DNA of 64,000 nucleotides from Romboutsia sp. CE17 (GCF_012317385.1 NZ_CP051144.1:1550001-1614000), one strand, 5' to 3'. Shown: positions 15,830-25,387, counted from the stretch's first letter. Notes: generated by a model from the sequence alone, not told the origin. Numbers and translations: made by a program.

Positions 15830-17161
15830 CTACATCCCTCCATTGATTATAATCATATTATTTCTAATATCATGTATAATTCCATCGACGCTTGAATGAA
15901 TATTACTACCTAGCTTACTTTCTTCAATCTTTGCTATTAAATCTCCTTTAAAAACTCTGTCACCTATTTGTACAATTGGTACTGCAGGTGAACCAATATG
16001 TTGATTTAAAGGAATTTCTATATAATTTACATCAATTTTAACAGCCATTAAAGGTGCATCTACATCATATGAATTTAAACCTAGCTTATAAATTAATTTA
16101 TTCACTGGATACTTTTTATATGACCTAAAAGGGTGAATATTTTTTGGTTGGTTTTTACAAGTATTTTTTATTCCACTTTCTCCTAAATTTTTCTTAAGAG
16201 AATTATGAAGTTTCCAAGGCTGTAAATTCATTACACATGCATATTCACATAATCTGCATTCACAGCATAAATATGCATTCACTGGAGTAACCTTATTGTC
16301 ACATACACTACTATAACTAGCTAATCTCATCATCTTATCTGGATATATTCTATGACCAATCAAGTTTCTTGGACATACTTCGCTACAATGACTGCAATGC
16401 ATACATGCAATTTTAGCTTCTTTTAACATTGTATTTATATCCTTAGTAAGTGATTTTACAAGAGAATGATCCTTAGGTAAAACTATAAGACCTTTAGTAG
16501 TTTTCGTTATAGGATTTTTCACATCTGTAATTTTTCCCATCATAGGTCCACCGTTTATTACTACATACTCTTTTAAATTAGTTCCTCCTGCTAAATCTAT
16601 AACCTCTTCTATACTCATACCTATAGGTAACTTTAATGTTTTTGGTGATTTAACTTCACCTGTAATAGTTACATATTTTTCTGTAACAGGCTTATTGTCA
16701 TAGTAAGCATCATATACATTGACTATAGTCTCTACATTAGAAACTATAGTCCCAACATTAAGAGGTATACCGCCTTCTGGAACGATTCTGCCTGTAACTT
16801 CATAAACTATAATTTGTTCATCTCCTGCTGGGTAGAAATTTTTTAATTTATGAATACTTATTCCCTCATATTCATCAATAATACTTTCTAATGAGTGTAT
16901 AGCTTTTTTATATTTTTCTTTAAGCGCTATTACTGCGTATTTTGCACCAACATATTCCTTAATAAGTTTTAACCCTTCTAAAACTTTTCTAGCTTCTATA
17001 TCCATTAACTGTTGGTCTACTCTTAAAAGAGGTTCACATTCGGCACCATTTATAATTACATACTCAGCCTTAGCATTTAATTTTACATGAGTTGGAAATC
17101 CTGCTCCACCAGCACCTACTACTCCAGCTTCTTTTACAAGGCTACATAAATCTTTTTCCAA
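15830..17161 (-). CDS. pduS: Cobalamin reductase PduS
   Basis: This 443-aa flavo-iron-sulfur protein reduces cob(III/II)alamin for adenosylation by PduO. The N-terminal Rossmann-like NADH/FMN segment (GAGGAGFPTHVKL, NGAECEPLL) is shared with RnfC and complex I NuoF. It is followed by an SLBB-like region and two ferredoxin motifs, CMHCSHCSEVCPRN and CCECRLCEYACVMN, which should hold two [4Fe-4S] clusters. A C-terminal barrel-sandwich tail completes the protein. Translation starts at TTG 17161 after GAGGTGA. The stop overlaps the ribosome binding site of the membrane-protein gene. RnfC-type proteins can dock on membranes, which is of interest given that neighbour. Confidence 0.93.
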   Translation of the reverse strand: MEKDLCSLVKEAGVVGAGGAGFPTHVKLNAKAEYVIINGAECEPLLRVDQQLMDIEARKVLEGLKLIKEYVGAKYAVIALKEKYKKAIHSLESIIDEYEGISIHKLKNFYPAGDEQIIVYEVTGRIVPEGGIPLNVGTIVSNVETIVNVYDAYYDNKPVTEKYVTITGEVKSPKTLKLPIGMSIEEVIDLAGGTNLKEYVVINGGPMMGKITDVKNPITKTTKGLIVLPKDHSLVKSLTKDINTMLKEAKIACMHCSHCSEVCPRNLIGHRIYPDKMMRLASYSSVCDNKVTPVNAYLCCECRLCEYACVMNLQPWKLHNSLKKNLGESGIKNTCKNQPKNIHPFRSYKKYPVNKLIYKLGLNSYDVDAPLMAVKIDVNYIEIPLNQHIGSPAVPIVQIGDRVFKGDLIAKIEESKLGSNIHSSVDGIIHDIRNNMIIINGGM

Positions 17162-17174
17162 TTAGCTCACCTCT

Positions 17175-18581
17175 TTATCTAACATTAAATCCTTCTACAA
17201 GAACACATCTTCTTTTTCTAGTAAATGTTTTAGCTGAAGTTAGGCCCTCTCCTGTAGGTCCTGCTATTGTAAATGTTGTATGCCCTTCCCCTCCAACACC
17301 TATACCTGCATATGATGGTCCATTTTTAACAAATATAGTTGTTTGTATAAGCTTAGCCATTTTAGTTAATTTATCAACATTTTTAGAATGCATAATAGCT
17401 GTATGTCTGTTTCCATGCTCTACTTCAACTGCAAGATCTATTGCTTCATCTACATCTTTAACTCTTACAATAGGAAGTATTGGCATCATCAATTCTTCTT
17501 GTACAAAAGGATGGTCTTTATCAGTTTCCATTATTATTACTTTAATACTGCTATCAACTTCAATACCTAATTTTTTAAGTATATATTTTGCACTCTTTCC
17601 TACGAATTCAGTTTTTATCTTTAATTTATCATTAAGAACTAATTTTACAAGTTTATCTAACAAATCTTTATCAGTTATTTGATAAGCTCCACTTTTATTC
17701 ATATTAAATATTAAATAATCTGCTATTGAATCTACAGCTATAACTTCTTTTTCAGCTATACAAGGTAAGTTATTATCAAAACTGCAACCATCTATAATAT
17801 CTTTTGCCGCTTTTTCTATATCAGCAGTTTCATCTACAACAGCTGGTGGGTTTCCTGCACCTGCACCTATTGCTTTTTTACCTGAAGATAGAACTAATTT
17901 AACTATTCCAGGCCCACCTGTAGCTACTAATAATTTCACTTTGTCATGATTAACCATAATATTAGTATTTTCTATAGATGGTTCTGCTACTGAAACTACT
18001 AAATTTTCTGGTGCTCCTACTGTTCTTAATGCTCTATTTATTGTTTGTATAGTGAGCTTTGATACATTTTTAGCTCTTGGATGTGGACTGAATACTACAG
18101 AGTTTCCTGCTGCAATCATTCCTATACTGTTACAAAGAAGTGTTTCTGTTGGATTTGTTGTAGGAGCTATTGCACCTATAACACCAAATGGAGAAAGTTC
18201 TACTAAAGTAAGGCCATCATCACCTGAGATAGCTTCACTTTTTAAATCTTCAACTCCTGGTGTTTTATCTATAGCTAATCTATTTTTTATTACTTTATGT
18301 TCAAATTCTCCCATACCTGTTTCATCAACAGACATTCTTGAAATTAACTCTATAACTTCATCTTTAGAAAATTCTGCCTTTATAGCTTTTACAAATTTAT
18401 CTCTATCAGCCATAGAGCATTTCATAAACTCTCTTTGTGCTATGTATGCTGCTTCAATTGCATCATTCATATTCTCAAATATTCCATCTACACATGTAGC
18501 ACTTTCCTCTTTTTCTTTTATATCCATGCCTTCTATGACTTTTTTTACTACTTTTTCTATCTCTAAAGCACTAATGTTCAT
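17175..18581 (-). CDS. pduP: CoA-acylating propionaldehyde dehydrogenase PduP
   Basis: This 468-aa enzyme oxidises propionaldehyde with CoA and NAD+ to propionyl-CoA inside the compartment. The catalytic Cys lies in NNLPCIAEKEV, the nucleotide-binding motif is near GPGIVKLVLSSGKKAIG, and the C-terminus has the conserved GPTGEGLTSAKTFTRKR. The first 19 residues (NISALEIEKVVKKVIEGM) form an amphipathic helix like the encapsulation peptide of Salmonella PduP. The ATG at 18581 follows GGGGGG. It sits between pduO and pduS, and PduQ is expected to regenerate NAD+. Confidence 0.95.
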   Translation of the reverse strand: MNISALEIEKVVKKVIEGMDIKEKEESATCVDGIFENMNDAIEAAYIAQREFMKCSMADRDKFVKAIKAEFSKDEVIELISRMSVDETGMGEFEHKVIKNRLAIDKTPGVEDLKSEAISGDDGLTLVELSPFGVIGAIAPTTNPTETLLCNSIGMIAAGNSVVFSPHPRAKNVSKLTIQTINRALRTVGAPENLVVSVAEPSIENTNIMVNHDKVKLLVATGGPGIVKLVLSSGKKAIGAGAGNPPAVVDETADIEKAAKDIIDGCSFDNNLPCIAEKEVIAVDSIADYLIFNMNKSGAYQITDKDLLDKLVKLVLNDKLKIKTEFVGKSAKYILKKLGIEVDSSIKVIIMETDKDHPFVQEELMMPILPIVRVKDVDEAIDLAVEVEHGNRHTAIMHSKNVDKLTKMAKLIQTTIFVKNGPSYAGIGVGGEGHTTFTIAGPTGEGLTSAKTFTRKRRCVLVEGFNVR

Positions 18582-18596
18582 ATCATTCCCCCCTGA

Positions 18597-19565
18597 CTAC
18601 AATGAATCTATTGCATATTGACATATTTTTATATCTTCTTCTACGGATCCTCCACTTACAGCTACAGCTCCAACTATCTTCCCATTAACCTCTATTGGAA
18701 ATCCTCCACCAAATACTACGATTTTATTAGAATTTGTATTTTGAATTCCATAAAGTGATCCAGATTCTTTTGCTAGATCTGTTAATTTTGAAGTTGGCAT
18801 TTTTAGTGAAAGAGCTGTATAAGCCTTATTTATAGATATATCTAAGCTTGCAAGTAGCGATCCTTCCATTCTGTGAACTAAAATTATATTTCCACCTTCA
18901 TCTACAGCTGAAAATACTATTGGAACATTCATTTTCATAGCCTTTTCTTCTGCATATTCAGCCATTTTTTTTATATTAGTAAGATTGAAATCTTTAGATA
19001 ATTTATCTTTTAATTTCTCTACAACCTTATTTTTTATAAACTCAACTTCACTATTATATTCTTCAACCCTTGCTAAAGCATATAAAGCATCTGATAGCCT
19101 ATTAACATACTTTAATAAGTTATCTCTTACAGGTTCTACTTCATTTAAAGAAATTATTTTTCTTTCAGCTCTTCTGATTATAGTTCTAGCTACATGAAGT
19201 GATGATGATGCCTGATTTTTTCCTGGAACTACAAATTCAGTTTGTTTTCCAACAATTTTTGTACATTCATCAACTATACTTTCTAAGAAGTTAACGTCTT
19301 TTTCGCTAACTTTTCCTTGTAACATATCAAGCCCCTTCTCATCACTTGCAAGTTCTGCTCCAAGGCTAAATAATCTTTTTTGTATTGAGTTTACATAAAT
19401 CCTTAAACTTTCATCTTTCAGATGAGAATAAGCAAGACCTAACATTGAATTTGCCTCATCTATAGTTCCATAACAATCAACTTTAGCACTATTTTTTTTT
19501 ACTCTCTTACCACCGTATAAACTAGTCTCACCCTTATCTCCAGTCTTTGTATATAAATTAGCCAA
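18597..19565 (-). CDS. pduO: ATP:cob(I)alamin adenosyltransferase PduO (two domains)
   Basis: This 322-aa protein makes adenosylcobalamin, the cofactor of the diol dehydratase. Residues 1-170 are the PduO-type adenosyltransferase with the N-terminal YTKTGDKGETSLYGG motif and the RTIIRRAERK substrate-binding helix. Residues about 190-322 are the GlcG/HbpS-like (DUF336) domain, which in some PduO proteins binds haem or cobalamin. Full-length two-domain PduO is usual in pdu loci. Translation starts at TTG 19565, preceded by AGGATGTGAT. The next gene, pduP, begins 16 bases later. Confidence 0.94.
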   Translation of the reverse strand: MANLYTKTGDKGETSLYGGKRVKKNSAKVDCYGTIDEANSMLGLAYSHLKDESLRIYVNSIQKRLFSLGAELASDEKGLDMLQGKVSEKDVNFLESIVDECTKIVGKQTEFVVPGKNQASSSLHVARTIIRRAERKIISLNEVEPVRDNLLKYVNRLSDALYALARVEEYNSEVEFIKNKVVEKLKDKLSKDFNLTNIKKMAEYAEEKAMKMNVPIVFSAVDEGGNIILVHRMEGSLLASLDISINKAYTALSLKMPTSKLTDLAKESGSLYGIQNTNSNKIVVFGGGFPIEVNGKIVGAVAVSGGSVEEDIKICQYAIDSL

Positions 19566-19578
19566 TGACTATCACATC

Positions 19579-19848
19579 CTAACTATTCACTTCTACAGTA
19601 TCTACAATAGCTACTACTGCTGAATCTATAGGAGCCTTCTCTCTTTCAAGTATATATCTTGCAGAACTTCCTTTAGAAACTAATACTATTTCTCCAACAC
19701 CTGCACCAACTGAATCAACTACTACTTCACTAGTATCAGTTACAACTAAGTGTTCATCTAACTTTTTTATAACTAGTAATTTAAAACCTACTAAAGCTTC
19801 ATTCTTCGTTGTTGATACAACTGTTCCAACCACTTTACCTAAATACAT
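19579..19848 (-). CDS. pduN: BMC vertex protein PduN
   Basis: This 89-aa protein of the EutN/CcmL family forms the pentamers that cap the vertices of the icosahedral shell. The start YLGKVVGTVVSTTKNEALVG and the later GAGVGEIVLVSKGSSAR (the pentamer loop) are characteristic. Length is normal. It lies between the flavoprotein gene and pduO with short gaps, as in other Firmicute pdu operons. Without it shells stay elongated and open in studied systems. Confidence 0.93.
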   Translation of the reverse strand: MYLGKVVGTVVSTTKNEALVGFKLLVIKKLDEHLVVTDTSEVVVDSVGAGVGEIVLVSKGSSARYILEREKAPIDSAVVAIVDTVEVNS

Positions 19849-19860
19849 ATTTATTTCCCC

Positions 19861-20727
19861 TTATTCTTTAGTTAATGTTATATTTAATCTTTGTGCTTCA
19901 TCCTTTGCTAAATCTGTTATCAATGTATTTTTTTTTATAAAAATTGTACTAAACTTTTTGTTATCCCAAATGTCCTTTCTGCTTAAAACTTTTTTATTTA
20001 ATCTTATAGAAGAAATATCGTCTACAGTTTTAGGTTCAGCATTACTACTTACAACTTTATCACCATTAGATACGTAAACTTCGTTAATAAATTTATTCGA
20101 TTTATATAAATTAAAACTTTTTAAAAGTATTTTATTTACATTTTTATATAGTTTTTCAGAAGAAGATAATTTTATATTATAACTTCTTAATATTTCAAGA
20201 TTATTACTTAATCTTTTTTTATGAAAATCACTTAAGTTATCACCATATATTTCTCTTCTTTCTTTATTATCTGGACAACATCCATTTATAGATGCCACTA
20301 TTGGCTTTCCTGACATTAATGCTTTTGATACTATATTTGTGACAAGAGTATCACTAATACAGTTTGCAATTTTTGCCGCCGAATTAATAGTTAAAGTTGG
20401 AATTACAATAACATTATTTCTCTGTAACAATTCTTTAATAACAGATCCATTTTCATTAGTTATTATGTTACTTACTCCAATAGCTTTTTTTACTGAATCT
20501 ACAGTAATCACTTCCTGTGCGGACTTTGACATTACTACATCAAATTCCCATCCATCTCTTTTTAACTTATTTATGCTCTCTATAGATTGAGAATAACCTA
20601 TAGTTGCTCCTGTAAATAAAATTAGTCCTCTCTTACTTCTATTTATTATCTTCTCAACTACTTTTTCTACAATGTAATCTATAATTGATTCTTCAATTAT
20701 ACTTTCTAATTGATTTTTTTGATTCAA
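19861..20727 (-). CDS. BMC-associated flavoprotein-like protein (PduM position)
   Basis: This 288-aa protein has a central flavoprotein (HFCD-like) domain: LFTGATIGYSQSIESINKL near the start and PTLTINSAAKIANCISDT and GKPIVASINGC further on. Such proteins recur in Firmicute pdu and eut loci, often where enteric loci carry pduM, and their function is not settled. The ribosome binding site AAGGTGAT supports a TTG start at 20727, giving MNQKNQLESIIEESIIDY; the longer frame would overlap the upstream stop. The first 30 residues are a predicted amphipathic helix, similar in character to encapsulation peptides, so the protein may be packed into the compartment. The second half lacks a recognised domain. 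Confidence 0.78.
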   Translation of the reverse strand: MNQKNQLESIIEESIIDYIVEKVVEKIINRSKRGLILFTGATIGYSQSIESINKLKRDGWEFDVVMSKSAQEVITVDSVKKAIGVSNIITNENGSVIKELLQRNNVIVIPTLTINSAAKIANCISDTLVTNIVSKALMSGKPIVASINGCCPDNKERREIYGDNLSDFHKKRLSNNLEILRSYNIKLSSSEKLYKNVNKILLKSFNLYKSNKFINEVYVSNGDKVVSSNAEPKTVDDISSIRLNKKVLSRKDIWDNKKFSTIFIKKNTLITDLAKDEAQRLNITLTKE

Positions 20728-20738
20728 CTTATCACCTT

Positions 20739-21560
20739 CTATATATTGCAATTCATAGCTATTCCAAGAGGTGTTACTAAAAGTGGATCAATTGGCTTTA
20801 TAGTATTTATCTTAGTTTCTCTTGTAAATATTTTTTCAAATTCACTAAAACAACAAGCTCCACCAACTACATATATTGTATCTACATCATATTCTTTTAT
20901 ATATTTATTTACAATAGAAGCCATTTTTTCCACTACTGGCTTGACTATAGTAAATACATCTCTTTCTTGTGCTTTATCCTTCTTAACTTTTTCAGCTTCT
21001 TCAAAAGTTTTTTTCATAAAACCTGCTAATACTAATGTCATATGAGTTCCACCAGTTGGTTCATCTGCTGTAAATACTACTTTTCCATCTTTTATAATGC
21101 TAATTCCAGTAGTACCGCCCCCTACATCTACTACAGCCCCATCACTTATTCCAAGGACACAAGATGCTGCCGTAGGTTCATCAATTACATTTATAACTTC
21201 TAAATCTGCTGATTCTACGACATTAGCAATTACCTTTGTGTTCCCTTTTGTGATTCCTGGCGGAATTGCTATTGCAGCCTTTGTAATAGGAATCCCTATG
21301 ATTTCTTCAACCTTATCTTTTAATTCTCTAACTACTCTAGTTGCCCCTATATAATCTACAACTATTCCGTCTTTTACAACACTTGATGGGTACATAGCCC
21401 CAGCTATAGGTTTATTGTTAGAATCAACAACTGATAAAACTATATTAGCTGTGCCTAAGTCTACTCCAACTTTTAATTCACCCTCATAATGATTGCATCT
21501 TTTATTCTTTATAAGTTCTGAAAATTCTTCTATTAACTGGTTACAATTTTTTAACTCCAC
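20739..21560 (-). CDS. eutJ: EutJ-family Hsp70-like ATPase
   Basis: This 273-aa protein belongs to the actin/Hsp70-like EutJ family. The phosphate-binding motifs are VGVDLGTANIVLSVVD and GAVVDVGGGTTGISII, with the adenosine motif VYVVGGACC near the end. EutJ-like proteins occur in eut and Firmicute pdu loci and are thought to assist folding or assembly, but their role is unproven. The GTG start at 21560 is supported by AGGTGAT and by the usual family length of about 278 aa; the longer frame would overlap pduL. It is distinct from the reactivase PduG, which is encoded upstream. Confidence 0.85.
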   Translation of the reverse strand: MELKNCNQLIEEFSELIKNKRCNHYEGELKVGVDLGTANIVLSVVDSNNKPIAGAMYPSSVVKDGIVVDYIGATRVVRELKDKVEEIIGIPITKAAIAIPPGITKGNTKVIANVVESADLEVINVIDEPTAASCVLGISDGAVVDVGGGTTGISIIKDGKVVFTADEPTGGTHMTLVLAGFMKKTFEEAEKVKKDKAQERDVFTIVKPVVEKMASIVNKYIKEYDVDTIYVVGGACCFSEFEKIFTRETKINTIKPIDPLLVTPLGIAMNCNI

Positions 21561-21577
21561 ACTATCACCTATTTTTG

Positions 21578-22222
21578 CTATTTTTCTAATATTCGTACCA
21601 AGTCTCCATTTTTTACGCAACATGCATTTGCTTCATCCATATCCAAATGCATTTCAATATCATAATTATTAGAAACCCTTACTAAGACATTTCCAAGTAT
21701 AGCTCTTCTAATTCCACTTATTTCAATATCAACTTCATCTTTATCTTTTATATTTAATTTAGAAGCAATTTCTGGAGTCATATGTATGTGTCTTAAAGCT
21801 GCGATTGTTCCTTTTTTAAGTTCTACACTCCCTTTAGGTCCAATAATAGTTATACCTGGAGTATTTTCTAACTTTCCAGATTCTTTTATTGGTGGATTTA
21901 TTCCTAATTTAAAACCATCTGATATGGAAATTTCAACTTGAGTTTCGTCTCTTAAAGGTCCCAAAATCCTAACTTTTTTAAATTCACCTTTAGGACCTTT
22001 AATAGTTACAACTTCATTAGCAGCAAACTGACCTGGTTGTTTTAAATCTTTTATTTTTGTTAACTCATATCCTTTTCCAAATAGATGGTTTAAATCTTCT
22101 CTACATAAATGTATATGTCTATTAGAAATACCTATAGGGATTAAAACTTCATCTTGCTCATTTAATTTTTCCATAACCTTTTCTGTTATTAGCTTTACTA
22201 ATGCATCTTGAGAAATTTCCAT
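21578..22222 (-). CDS. pduL: Phosphate propanoyltransferase PduL
   Basis: This 214-aa enzyme converts propionyl-CoA and phosphate to propionyl-phosphate and recycles CoA within the compartment. Two PF06130 repeats carry the zinc-binding histidines SNRHIHL and ALRHIHMTP. ATG 22222 follows AAGGTG. The first 20 residues (MEISQDALVKLITEKVMEKL) are an encapsulation-peptide-like amphipathic helix, marking the shell-associated form. The kinase that would take the acyl-phosphate onward (PduW) is not in the window; housekeeping acetate kinase may substitute. Confidence 0.94.
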   Translation of the reverse strand: MEISQDALVKLITEKVMEKLNEQDEVLIPIGISNRHIHLCREDLNHLFGKGYELTKIKDLKQPGQFAANEVVTIKGPKGEFKKVRILGPLRDETQVEISISDGFKLGINPPIKESGKLENTPGITIIGPKGSVELKKGTIAALRHIHMTPEIASKLNIKDKDEVDIEISGIRRAILGNVLVRVSNNYDIEMHLDMDEANACCVKNGDLVRILEK

Positions 22223-22250
22223 TTTAATCACCTTACAATATTATAGTTTC

Positions 22251-22529
22251 TTATTCTGCAGTTTTTGGTAATATTTTTTCAACATCTGTATGAGGTCTTG
22301 GTATAACATGTTTAGATACTAATTCCCCAACTTTTTCTGCGGCAACTGCACCTGCATCTACAGAAGCTTTAACTGCTCCTACATCTCCTCTTACCATAAC
22401 TGTAACTAATCCTGAACCTATTTTTTCATACCCTACTAAAACTACATTAGCAGACTTTGTCATTGCATCTGCTGCCTCTATAGCTCCTACTAACCCTTTA
22501 GTTTCTATTAATCCTAATGCTTCTCCCAT
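22251..22529 (-). CDS. pduJ: BMC hexameric shell protein PduJ
   Basis: This 92-aa single-BMC-domain protein tiles the shell facets. The hallmark segments are [20 protein letters not shown], the pore loop KIGSGLVTV and [15 protein letters not shown]. It differs from the PduA-like protein at 29121-29399 at only about nine aligned positions. By position between pduK and pduL it is the PduJ equivalent. The near-identity of the pair suggests a recent duplication or gene conversion. Confidence 0.92.
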   Translation of the reverse strand: MGEALGLIETKGLVGAIEAADAMTKSANVVLVGYEKIGSGLVTVMVRGDVGAVKASVDAGAVAAEKVGELVSKHVIPRPHTDVEKILPKTAE

Positions 22530-22546
22530 GATAAAACCTCCTACAA

Positions 22547-23155
22547 TTAATTATTATTTTCTTCATAATGGATACATGTAGTTTTTAAGTCTCCTTTTTG
22601 TCTTGGACATTTCGGATCCTTACATAAATTACACGTATAATCTTTTTCATCTATACTTTCTTTTGTATTATCTGAATTATGTTCTTCTACTACATTATCT
22701 TCATCTAATCCTTGTGATTCATCAATCTTTTCATTACTTGAAATTTCAAAAGTATTATCTATTTCTTCTTTTACTTTTTCTATTTTATTTTCAATTATAT
22801 CCTCATATTTATCTTCATGATTTTCTTTTACCTGCTGAGAAATTTCTACATTCTCTATATTTTCATATCCAATAGTATCACTATTTCTAATTAAGAAATC
22901 TATGCAATCACTTGGACGAGGTATTACTTTTGTACTAAATACCTTATTTACTTTATTTGCTGCTATAGTAGCGGCTTCAATGGCTGCTTTTACAGCACCT
23001 ACATTGCCTTCTATCTTAACTACTGCCATTCCATTTCCTCTAGATAATTCATAACCTATTAGATTAACATTTGCAGATTTAACGCAAACATCAGCAGCTT
23101 CTATTGCAGCAGCAAGACCTACTGTCTCTATCATACCTATTGCTAATTGAGACAT
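22547..23155 (-). CDS. pduK: BMC shell protein PduK with Cys-rich C-terminus
   Basis: Residues 1-85 of this 202-aa protein are a BMC domain ([20 protein letters not shown]). Residues 95-170 are an acidic, Glu/Asp-rich low-complexity linker. The C-terminus carries [20 protein letters not shown], a C-x2-C-x4-C-x10-C cluster matching Salmonella PduK, thought to bind a metal or Fe-S centre. The long acidic linker makes this PduK longer than the enteric one of about 160 aa. It is a minor shell component in known systems. Confidence 0.92.
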   Translation of the reverse strand: MSQLAIGMIETVGLAAAIEAADVCVKSANVNLIGYELSRGNGMAVVKIEGNVGAVKAAIEAATIAANKVNKVFSTKVIPRPSDCIDFLIRNSDTIGYENIENVEISQQVKENHEDKYEDIIENKIEKVKEEIDNTFEISSNEKIDESQGLDEDNVVEEHNSDNTKESIDEKDYTCNLCKDPKCPRQKGDLKTTCIHYEENNN

Positions 23156-23185
23156 ATAAATACCTCCTTTGATAATAACTATAGC

Positions 23186-23545
23186 TTATATTCCTTTAAA
23201 TGGCATTTTTATAACTAATCTTGCTGCATTTGCACCTAAAGATCTTATTTTAGTAGAGTCACTATTTCTTGAAATTGTAAAAAGTGGCGAATCTTTTTTT
23301 AATTTGTTATAGTGAAGTACTATGTATTTTTCATCTATTCCAATTCCTACACCAAGAGAAGACTCTATACTTGCTTTATAGCCACTATCAACTGCATTTT
23401 CTATTCTTACAGGTAATACTTCATAAGGTATACCTTCTTCTTCTATTCCCCATAATACTTCTTTAATGTCAGCTTCTTTTATCTTATTTTCATCAAAAAA
23501 TATTTTTATAACAGGTTTGCTATTTAAAATAGTGTCCATTCTCAT
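23186..23545 (-). CDS. pduH: Diol dehydratase reactivase small subunit PduH
   Basis: This 119-aa protein is the small subunit of the ATP-dependent reactivating factor that swaps damaged cobalamin out of the dehydratase. It resembles the beta-subunit fold of the dehydratase medium subunit (WGIEEEGIPYEV, GVGIGIDEKYIVLHY). The start ATG at 23545 lies two bases after the pduG stop (23547), indicating translational coupling and a 1:1 complex with PduG. Confidence 0.93.
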   Translation of the reverse strand: MRMDTILNSKPVIKIFFDENKIKEADIKEVLWGIEEEGIPYEVLPVRIENAVDSGYKASIESSLGVGIGIDEKYIVLHYNKLKKDSPLFTISRNSDSTKIRSLGANAARLVIKMPFKGI

Positions 23546-23546
23546 A

Positions 23547-25364
23547 TTACTTCACCTCTTCTGTCGAAGATAATATAAGACCTGTTGCAACTGCATTTCT
23601 TGGGCCTTCTATGCCTCTAATATTTGCCCTACCTGCAACTACATTATATTGAGATAGTGCATCAGTCACTAGCTGTGGAACTTCAAAGTCAAGTGCTGAT
23701 CCACCTACTAAAACAACAAATTCAATATCTCTAATATTATTAGTTGGGCTAACATCAGATAAAGCTCTTAATGCATTTGTCACAAATACTTTTTCTTTTG
23801 CTTGCTTTCTAATTAACTTTATCTTTTCTATAGATTGATTTCCCTCTATTGGAATCATCATATCTTCTTTTAATATAACAACTTTTGCAAAAAATTTAGG
23901 GTCAAGAGGTTTATTAAAGAATTTAACCGTTCCATCTTCGTGTCTCAAATTAAATAAGCTTTCAACCTTAGCTAATGGATATTTTTTAATATCTTCTGCT
24001 AAATCAAAATCATCAAGACCTAACTCTGATTTAATAAGCATTGTAACCATATTACCTGCACCTGCTAAATGTATCGACTTTATTTCTCCATTTCTGGTTA
24101 TTATAGATGCATCTGTTGACCCTGCACCCATATCAAGTATTGCAAGTGGTTGATTTGTACCAGGAGTGGTTAATGCTCCTCTTATGGCCATATCAGCTTC
24201 AACTCCACCTACTTCTACAGGTACTTTTAGTTTCTCACCTAATTCATCAGCGATCATTTGCATCTGAAGTTTATCTGCTTTTACCATCGCAGCAATGCCT
24301 ACTGCATTTTCTAATGAGAACTCTTTTGCTAGTCCTCCCTTTACACTTTGTGGTACAAATGTATCTACCGCAAGTAAATCTTGTATTTTTATAACATTAG
24401 GATGTTGATTTGTAAGTTGGCTCATTACATGTCTTACTTTCTCTAACATTCCCCCTGCATTAGTTCCCGGTTCACCTTTTACATCGCAAATTTGACTTAC
24501 AGAACTTACAGCCTGCATAATCTTTGTAGCACCTTGGTCTACATCTACAGACGCTCTTTTATTACTTCCTATTATTTCTATTTTTCCCGCTGGGATTTTT
24601 CTTTCTTTTACATCCCCCTTAGGGGTTTTTATGACTACTGCTGATCTATTTCCTATTAACGCCCTAGCTATAGGAACAATATGCTTTGTCTCATCAGATG
24701 TTAAATCAAATAGAGTAGCTATTCCATATGGATTTGATAGAACCTCAATAACCCTACCTACAGGAGCAACTTCTATAGCTGCTCTCATGCCTATGGGAAC
24801 TTTATCCACTAAAGTTACTTCATCTATTATAGGAATTTTATTATTTAGTCTGTTATTAATTAAAACACCATCATCTTTTTTAGCTATTGCTCCTTTTATA
24901 TTAACTCTACCATCATGTTGATTTATAGTTTTAGCTGCATATTCGAAATCTACTTCGGATGGTATTACAACTATTACATCTTCTTTTTCCTTAATATTTG
25001 AAAGATCATTTATAAGTGTAGTTATTCCTACACCTACACCTTCTCCACCGGGAGTATTTGGATTATGACCTATCATGGTAGACTCAGTTATAATAGTTTC
25101 TGTTATAGTTTCCATGGCTACATCTCCAATTACGGGAGCTGCTTCATTAACACGAATTCTATCTAAATCTTCTATGCTAAGCCCTGCTTTATCTAAGGAC
25201 TGCTTCAATGATTGAAACAGCCCATTTATATTTTTTTTAGTCCCCTTAATCCCTGTAGTTGGTACTATGCCACTAGATAAAAATTCAATATTATTGCCAT
25301 TTATTTTAGCTAGAGCTACTTCAGTAGTAGCATTACCTATATCTACACCAGCTACTATTTCCAT
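23547..25364 (-). CDS. pduG: Diol dehydratase reactivase large subunit PduG
   Basis: This 605-aa protein has an actin/Hsp70-like ATPase fold and forms an alpha2-beta2 complex with PduH. The phosphate loops are AGVDIGNATTEVALAK at the start and ILDMGAGSTDASI near residue 410, and a late FVVLVGGSALDFEVP motif contacts the adenosine. The length agrees with the family (about 610 aa). It reactivates inactivated holo-dehydratase by ATP-driven release of cyanocobalamin-like adducts. It follows pduE by 23 bases, as in enteric loci. Confidence 0.95.
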   Translation of the reverse strand: MEIVAGVDIGNATTEVALAKINGNNIEFLSSGIVPTTGIKGTKKNINGLFQSLKQSLDKAGLSIEDLDRIRVNEAAPVIGDVAMETITETIITESTMIGHNPNTPGGEGVGVGITTLINDLSNIKEKEDVIVVIPSEVDFEYAAKTINQHDGRVNIKGAIAKKDDGVLINNRLNNKIPIIDEVTLVDKVPIGMRAAIEVAPVGRVIEVLSNPYGIATLFDLTSDETKHIVPIARALIGNRSAVVIKTPKGDVKERKIPAGKIEIIGSNKRASVDVDQGATKIMQAVSSVSQICDVKGEPGTNAGGMLEKVRHVMSQLTNQHPNVIKIQDLLAVDTFVPQSVKGGLAKEFSLENAVGIAAMVKADKLQMQMIADELGEKLKVPVEVGGVEADMAIRGALTTPGTNQPLAILDMGAGSTDASIITRNGEIKSIHLAGAGNMVTMLIKSELGLDDFDLAEDIKKYPLAKVESLFNLRHEDGTVKFFNKPLDPKFFAKVVILKEDMMIPIEGNQSIEKIKLIRKQAKEKVFVTNALRALSDVSPTNNIRDIEFVVLVGGSALDFEVPQLVTDALSQYNVVAGRANIRGIEGPRNAVATGLILSSTEEVK

Positions 25365-25387
25365 AGCTTACCTCCATATAATAAGTA

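Noticed and set aside
17092-17682. Plus-strand open frame of 196 aa opposite pduS and pduP
   Set aside because: It lies antisense to two strongly supported pdu genes, has no ribosome binding site and no recognisable motifs; it is a shadow of their codon use.
18052-18621. Plus-strand open frame of 189 aa opposite pduP
   Set aside because: Antisense to the N-terminal half of pduP with no start signals; shadow frame.
21097-21354. Plus-strand frame opposite eutJ
   Set aside because: Antisense shadow without start signals.
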